DNA of 64,000 bases from Batillaria attramentaria. Lineage: Eukaryota; Mollusca; Gastropoda; Batillariidae. Where the stretch lies: NCBI GenBank assembly GCA_018292915.2, contig JACVVK020000226.1, positions 557,001-621,000 on the forward strand, written 5' to 3'. Made by a program: the position numbers and the translations under genes. The notes beneath the pieces are model-generated. The model worked only from the letters and a program-made list of their open reading frames with translations, searched no databases and was not told the DNA's origin. Below are positions 59,673-64,000 of the stretch, piece by piece (positions within the stretch are counted from its first letter, which is position 1; every line of letters starts with the position of its first letter).

Positions 59673-59898
59673 GCATATTACAAGTGCGAGAGTGGGGTTG
59701 CACTGCACAGGTATGTTTCGCCGACCAACCAGGATGGCAATACTGGGAATGTACTGGGCGAGTGAATGACCAAGATAGCGTGTTGTCTTTTTCTTTCTCA
59801 GTCTCTTCATATCTGTCAGACCTACCAAAGGCACTAAATCTGCAACAATTTAGCGGATCCAGAATCTTAGGATCTACTGACAGTAAAACGTGTGCTTA

Positions 59899-59940
59899 CC
59901 AAGAGAGAGAGAGAGAGAGAAGGTGGGTGGGTGTGGGGGT
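59899..59940. repeat. (GA)n and GGTG-rich tract
   Basis: A short GA run next to GGTGGGTGGGTGTGGGGG, perhaps an abandoned SINE tail. Confidence 0.6.
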
Positions 59941-60330
59941 TTGAAAAGAGTACAACTACTAAAACTGTCACGCTTTATAGCAGTAATATTCTCATTATTT
60001 TGATTTGTGACTTTCTTCGCTCATGTCAGTTAACTCATATTGTAAAAGTTAATACTGTTTGTAGCATGCGTTACTCGTAACTGTTGCGTGTGGAGAAATG
60101 TTGAAGAGCCTGTAGTCTTATCGAGGTAATACGATGACACCAGGGACTTAAGTCCCGGATGACACACAGGCGAACGCTCCTCACGTAGCGAGTTCTTATA
60201 GACTGCGTGTTGTCTCTTTCACTCACAAAAAGACTCGTGAGCGCGTAGAAAAGTTATAACCGTGTGGAGTTTATTACAGCACTTCTCTGGTGTTACACTG
60301 CACTCTCAAGCTTCGCTCATACAAGCTTCT

Positions 60331-60332
<2 letters not shown>

Positions 60333-60384
<52 letters not shown>
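60333..60384. repeat. (CG)n-(CA)n microsatellite
   Basis: CGCGCGCG followed by about 22 CA units. Confidence 0.93.
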
Positions 60385-60385
<1 letters not shown>

Positions 60386-60389
60386 CTCA

Positions 60390-61280
60390 GGTTCTTAATA
60401 TATACAGTCACCGCATTCTAGCACATTCTGGACTACTATTATAAAAGAACCAATAAAAAACGTGAATCACATTATTATTGTTAAAATTTAAGAAGAATCC
60501 AGAATAATCGAATACCTTCCCGCCGAACCTAGGCGCGTTATATAACACCTTCTAATCGTAAACAACTCCTTACAAAGCGATTTGCACGAAATTTCCGAGC
60601 GACTCAGCCCTTGATCCTAAATGCGGGCCGCCACCCGAGGCGAAATTAGCTACAGTCAAAAACAATATCACCACTTCTCGAACACTCGTGGTAAAAATAG
60701 AAACTTCAGGATCACGGGAAACAGATTGACTTTACTAAAACACAATATGAATTTCGTAGCAACTTCTCTGTCTCACTCAATTTTCCAACAAAAAAACCCC
60801 AAAAAACAGCTGTAATTTTTCAGAATACAAACAAAACAAACAAAAGACACAGCCACGCTCGTAACAGTAACTTGGGCATATTTTCCAGTTACTGTACTAT
60901 GCACCATACCAGTAATGTTCTCGTATGCGTGCGAAAAATGTGTGGTGAGGGCGATTTTGATTATAATATACATGTATGTACATACTGACATAGCCGCCCG
61001 TGGTGATATAATTTTGACTGTATCGTGGCTTTAAGAGCCCCTTGGGCTCAGTGCCGGTAATAAAAATCTTGGAAAATCTTCTTCTTGGGAGTTTGAGCTG
61101 CGAGTTAGCTATGTTGTGGGGGGTTGGAATTTCATTTGTGAAGCCGTGGGTAATTTCGTTGTTTGTGTTGTTTGTTGTTGTGTTCTTGGGGTTCTTTCCT
61201 GTTGCTGTTGTTTGTTTTTGTTTTTTGTTTTTTTTTTTGTTGTTGTTGTTGCATTTTGTTTGTTTTGTTTGTTTGTTTGT
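60390..61280. other. Intergenic stretch ending in TTG/TTTG-rich sequence
   Basis: No gene seen. 61150-61280 is TTG/TTTG-rich. Confidence 0.5.
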
Positions 61281-61451
61281 GGGGAGCCGGGGTGGCCGAA
61301 CGGTAGAGCGTTGGACTTCCAATGCTCGGGTCGTGAGTTCGAATCCCGGCTGGGGCCAAATATTGTGCTGGCTTTTTCATCGTTGCCCCGTCTTTAATAT
61401 CACCCTATGTGGTGGAAAAGGACGTTAAACTCCCAAACACCCCAAACACCC
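61281..61451 (+). mobile_element. SINE family S, full-length copy in a (TTTG)n target
   Basis: It has the head GGGGAGCCGGGGTGGCCGAA, the B-box-like GAGTTCGAATCCC, GCCCCGTCTTTAATATCACC, and a duplicated CCCAAACAC at the tail. The flank TTGTTTGTTTGT occurs on both sides, so the target duplication is masked by the simple repeat. Confidence 0.94.
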
Positions 61452-61874
61452 TTGTTTGTTTGTTGGGGGGGGGGGAGGATCCCACGACGACCGGCGCGAT
61501 AGGTGATAGACTCTGTGCATAATTATACAAAGTATTTTCACCACCTACCTCAGTGGTTACTTATGGGAAACTTAACTCTTGTTTGGTTAATCATGCCATC
61601 TCCGGACGAACAACGGCTACAGCCGGGTCGATTACGTTAGTTACAGATGGAATACCCCAGCGGATGTGCATGGTCCTTAACAATGAAGAAGAAAGAACAT
61701 AGCACGAGTGAAATGATGCATAACTACCGCTGGCATTGTTGTCAGGTGTTACATAACTGTATTGCCTGATTTGTGTTGAAAGACTGGCATACATGTACTT
61801 GCAACCTTCTACCTGTGAGATCTGTAACAATTGTAAGAAAAGTTGCCTGATCTACTAAGGGTTCGATACTTATT

Positions 61875-62105
61875 GCCCACAAAGTGGGAATGGGGGTTAT
61901 TGCGATCAAATGCGAACCGGCGTCTGTGTGTGTGTGTGTGTTTGAAAAATATCTCAAGAACGGGTGAACCAGAACCAGTCAACACCATTTTCGCTCTGTG
62001 TTCATAATCGGACTTTATCAAAGCCTTTCCGTTTTGGTTAACCACCTTGCACGGGAGTCAAGGTCACAGGACTTCGATGAAATGTTAGGTAAAACCAGCT
62101 TACAC
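61875..62105 (+). repeat. Dispersed repeat family R2, copy 2
   Basis: AAAGTGGGAATGGGGGTTATT, a short (GT)n (61924-61940), AAATATCTCAAGAACGGG, GTCAACACCATTTTCG and GAGTCAAGGTCACAGG parallel 6375-6690. Confidence 0.8.
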
Positions 62106-62345
62106 ACACCTCTTTAATATGCGTACACTCGACGCTGGTCTGTTTCGCTGAGCTCCAGCAAATTCGTGACGAATTCACGAAAAGCAAGTCTGTCTGCGCT
62201 GTCACCAGGCACCACATAGTACAAAACACGAACACTAGATTTGCCACTAAGCCACGTTCTTGACACCGTCTTGGCTCAGTGTAAAACTCGAACTTTGTAT
62301 TTTCTGTCAACGCAAGTAAAGGTACCAAATATCTGCACCTAAAAG
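62106..62345. other. Intergenic stretch, one weak minus frame
   Basis: The minus frame 62328-62038 reads a hydrophobic NLVFVFCTMWCLVTAQ that could be a signal peptide, but no family or splice context supports it. Confidence 0.35.
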
Positions 62346-62359
62346 CGTTTCCGGGAGTG

Positions 62360-62583
62360 AAAGTGAGGATTATAATGAGTGTGTATTGTGTGGGCGCTTC
62401 ACCCCAACTGGTTCAAAGCGCCGCGAGCTGAACCCAACACGCATGCTCACGTGAATCACGTGCATGCTATCACACACGTGACATAAACGCATTACAATCG
62501 CGTGGTACGAAGGGTCAGCACAGAACTTTCGGAATTAGAATTGCACTTATTTTCAAATTTTGTGGGCTGAACATTTCCAAAGC
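62360..62583 (-). mobile_element. Retroposon fragment R5, second copy
   Basis: CAAAGCGCCGCGAGCTGAAC, ACACGCATGCTCACGTGAAT, TACAATCGCGTGGTACGAAG and TTTTGTGGGCTGAACATTTC match 23235-23422 in order. Confidence 0.75.
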
Positions 62584-62755
62584 AGAGGATGGAGGAAGCC
62601 GGAGTGCCCGGAGAGAAGAACCCCCGACGTTCGGCCCGAATGAACGGCGCCACGTACAAGAAAGAAAAATTCTTCGCCCCGAACGGGACTCAGACCTGAC
62701 CTCTCGCATTGGCGGCGAAGTCAATTAACCACTAGACCACCGACCTCTATAAAGA
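62584..62755 (-). mobile_element. tRNA-related SINE-like element, second copy
   Basis: The minus strand opens with AGAGGTCGGTGGTCTAGTGG (A-box-like TGGTCTAGTGG) and B-box-like GGTCTGAGTCCC, followed by GGGGGTTCTTCTCTCCGGGC. It corresponds to 9465-9746. Confidence 0.6.
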
Positions 62756-63179
62756 ACTCATACAAATCCTTTCGTCAAACATATTCAACTGACAAATGTT
62801 CTTTCTCTCAAAATTAGCTTTATTTCAGCATCATCACCACAACCTGTAAAACCAGTCACTCTGTGTGGACAAGGTCTCAAACAAGACCACAATTAAAATA
62901 TGAACATGTACCTGCTGTTTCAGTCGGGTGTCGATCAGTTAAAATACTGAAATCTGAGGGCAGAAATACTGAAATTTGAAACCAAGCAAACGCAGCTTCA
63001 ATCTGAAGCTAAGTATCGAACTATATATGTATGTCAAAAATGAGATTTGAAAAAAAATAAAGTTTAAACATACATGGGCCATACAGTGTCTTTAACGTAA
63101 AGCAGGTAAAATTTAAATTCGTGAGCACAAAATGATCAAGATATGATAACTTTAAAAAGCATATGTAATTTTCTCTCTC

Positions 63180-63181
63180 TC

Positions 63182-63216
<35 letters not shown>
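63180..63216. repeat. (CA)n microsatellite
   Basis: About 15 CA units after a CT run. Confidence 0.9.
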
Positions 63217-63217
<1 letters not shown>

Positions 63218-63650
63218 TACGTGTATAGTGTGTTTGGTAACTCAGTCGCCGATGACTTTCAACGATAACTTTTCATGCAGACACTTTCGTAGACCTACTG
63301 CAGAGAAAAGGTTATTCAGGAAATTGTGACCCAATATATTTTACATCAGCTAGTGTTCTCTCGCTTTTGGTTTCTTCTGGGTCTAAGTGAAACCAGTGCA
63401 AATCAAATATTTCCACTGCTTTTCCGAAAACCGAACAAGCCCTTTTCAAGGAATGAAACTATTCCAAAGGAATACTTTGATGCCATTCACTTACGTCACT
63501 TATTTTCAATTAATAATTAATGTTCTCAGGAGGTATCTTTAAGGCTTATTTCGGTACTTCTTTTTTTTCAGCTTGCATTTTCGCCCAAATTTTCACTTAT
63601 GCCAAAGTCGTCAGCTATTTCAGAATCCTACTCATGGTTGATAAAAAGTT

Positions 63651-63774
63651 TGGTCACAAGTTTTCAAGCATCTAGTTCCAATAAATAAATAGATGTTTGA
63701 AAACTTGTGACCTAACTTTGAAATATCTGATATATCTAAATCTGTGATATATTTCCAATAAATATATCACAGAT
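63651..63774. repeat. Two consecutive hairpins with the same TTCCAATAAATA loop
   Basis: Arms GGTCACAAGTTTTCAAGCAT (63652-) and inverse ATGTTTGAAAACTTGTGACC (to 63712) are 22 nt long. The second pair is ATCTGTGATATATT (63740-63753) with AATATATCACAGAT (63761-63774). Both loops contain TCCAATAAATA-type sequence. Confidence 0.8.
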
Positions 63775-64000
63775 GTACTCCTCCTCCCCCCCCCCCCCCA
63801 AAAAAAAAAAAAAAAAAATCCTGAAAGGCTTTGGCGGCTGGATTAGCAAACACATTAATAAACAATATTAACAAAACCTCTCCTGTAAATCAAGATGAGT
63901 GGGTGTAAATATTACTCCACGGTTATCAAGATAACAAAAAGATAATAAGGTACTACACTCACTGCAATATGCAAACTGCTTCTAATACAGCAAAACAGCA
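63775..64000. other. Window end: C-run, A-run and AT-rich sequence
   Basis: A poly-C/poly-A step at 63786-63818; nothing else is recognised. Confidence 0.5.

Noticed and set aside
62038..62328. Minus frame with a hydrophobic stretch like a signal peptide
   Set aside because: It overlaps repeat R2 and has no supporting splice or family evidence.

Overview
This is a repeat-rich eukaryotic window with spliced genes. No bacterial-type operons, rRNA genes, true tRNA genes or CRISPR arrays were seen. Signs of an animal genome are GT-AG introns, abundant (CA)n/(GT)n microsatellites, tRNA-derived SINEs, LINE remnants of several clades and many MITE-like inverted repeats. I infer a lophotrochozoan, most likely a marine gastropod mollusc; this rests on the style of the repeats and on the protein families, not on any database search.

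Layout. 1-7.3 kb: intergenic repeats (three-copy dispersed repeat, microsatellites, a 260-bp MITE, a direct repeat) ending in a three-unit tandem repeat directly before the first gene. 7.3-16.0 kb: a complete eight-exon gene for a GPR143/OA1-like seven-transmembrane receptor (391 aa assembled). 16.2-18.5 kb: a dead LINE inserted just downstream. 20.4-26.6 kb: a second, paralogous GPR143-like gene on the same strand, also eight exons (421 aa assembled), with identical intron phases and four exons of identical length. 26.8-56.9 kb: a minus-strand array of a type II membrane glycosyltransferase that resembles fucosyltransferases: copy A (28.05-29.68 kb), a broken copy B (42.35-43.40 kb) and copy C (47.57-50.42 kb). 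These sit in segmental duplications offset by about 17-19 kb, and the duplicated blocks start and stop at (CA)n/(GT)n tracts. 57-64 kb: no gene recognised; SINEs, MITEs and dispersed repeats.

The duplications act as a natural before/after comparison. A 314-bp solo LTR in block A and a 1.7-kb terminal-inverted-repeat element at 54.1-55.8 kb each have a matching empty site in a paralogous block of the same window. Several SINE copies have perfect or near-perfect 11-13 bp target-site duplications, so this SINE has moved in the recent past.

How the genes relate: the two receptor genes are a tandem pair, and the glycosyltransferase copies are a separate tandem family read from the opposite strand. 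Nothing in the sequence links the two families functionally. GPR143 of vertebrates is a pigment-organelle receptor (established knowledge); carrying that role over to these copies is inference. The 5' exon(s) of the glycosyltransferase genes, encoding the few residues before the membrane anchor, were not found.
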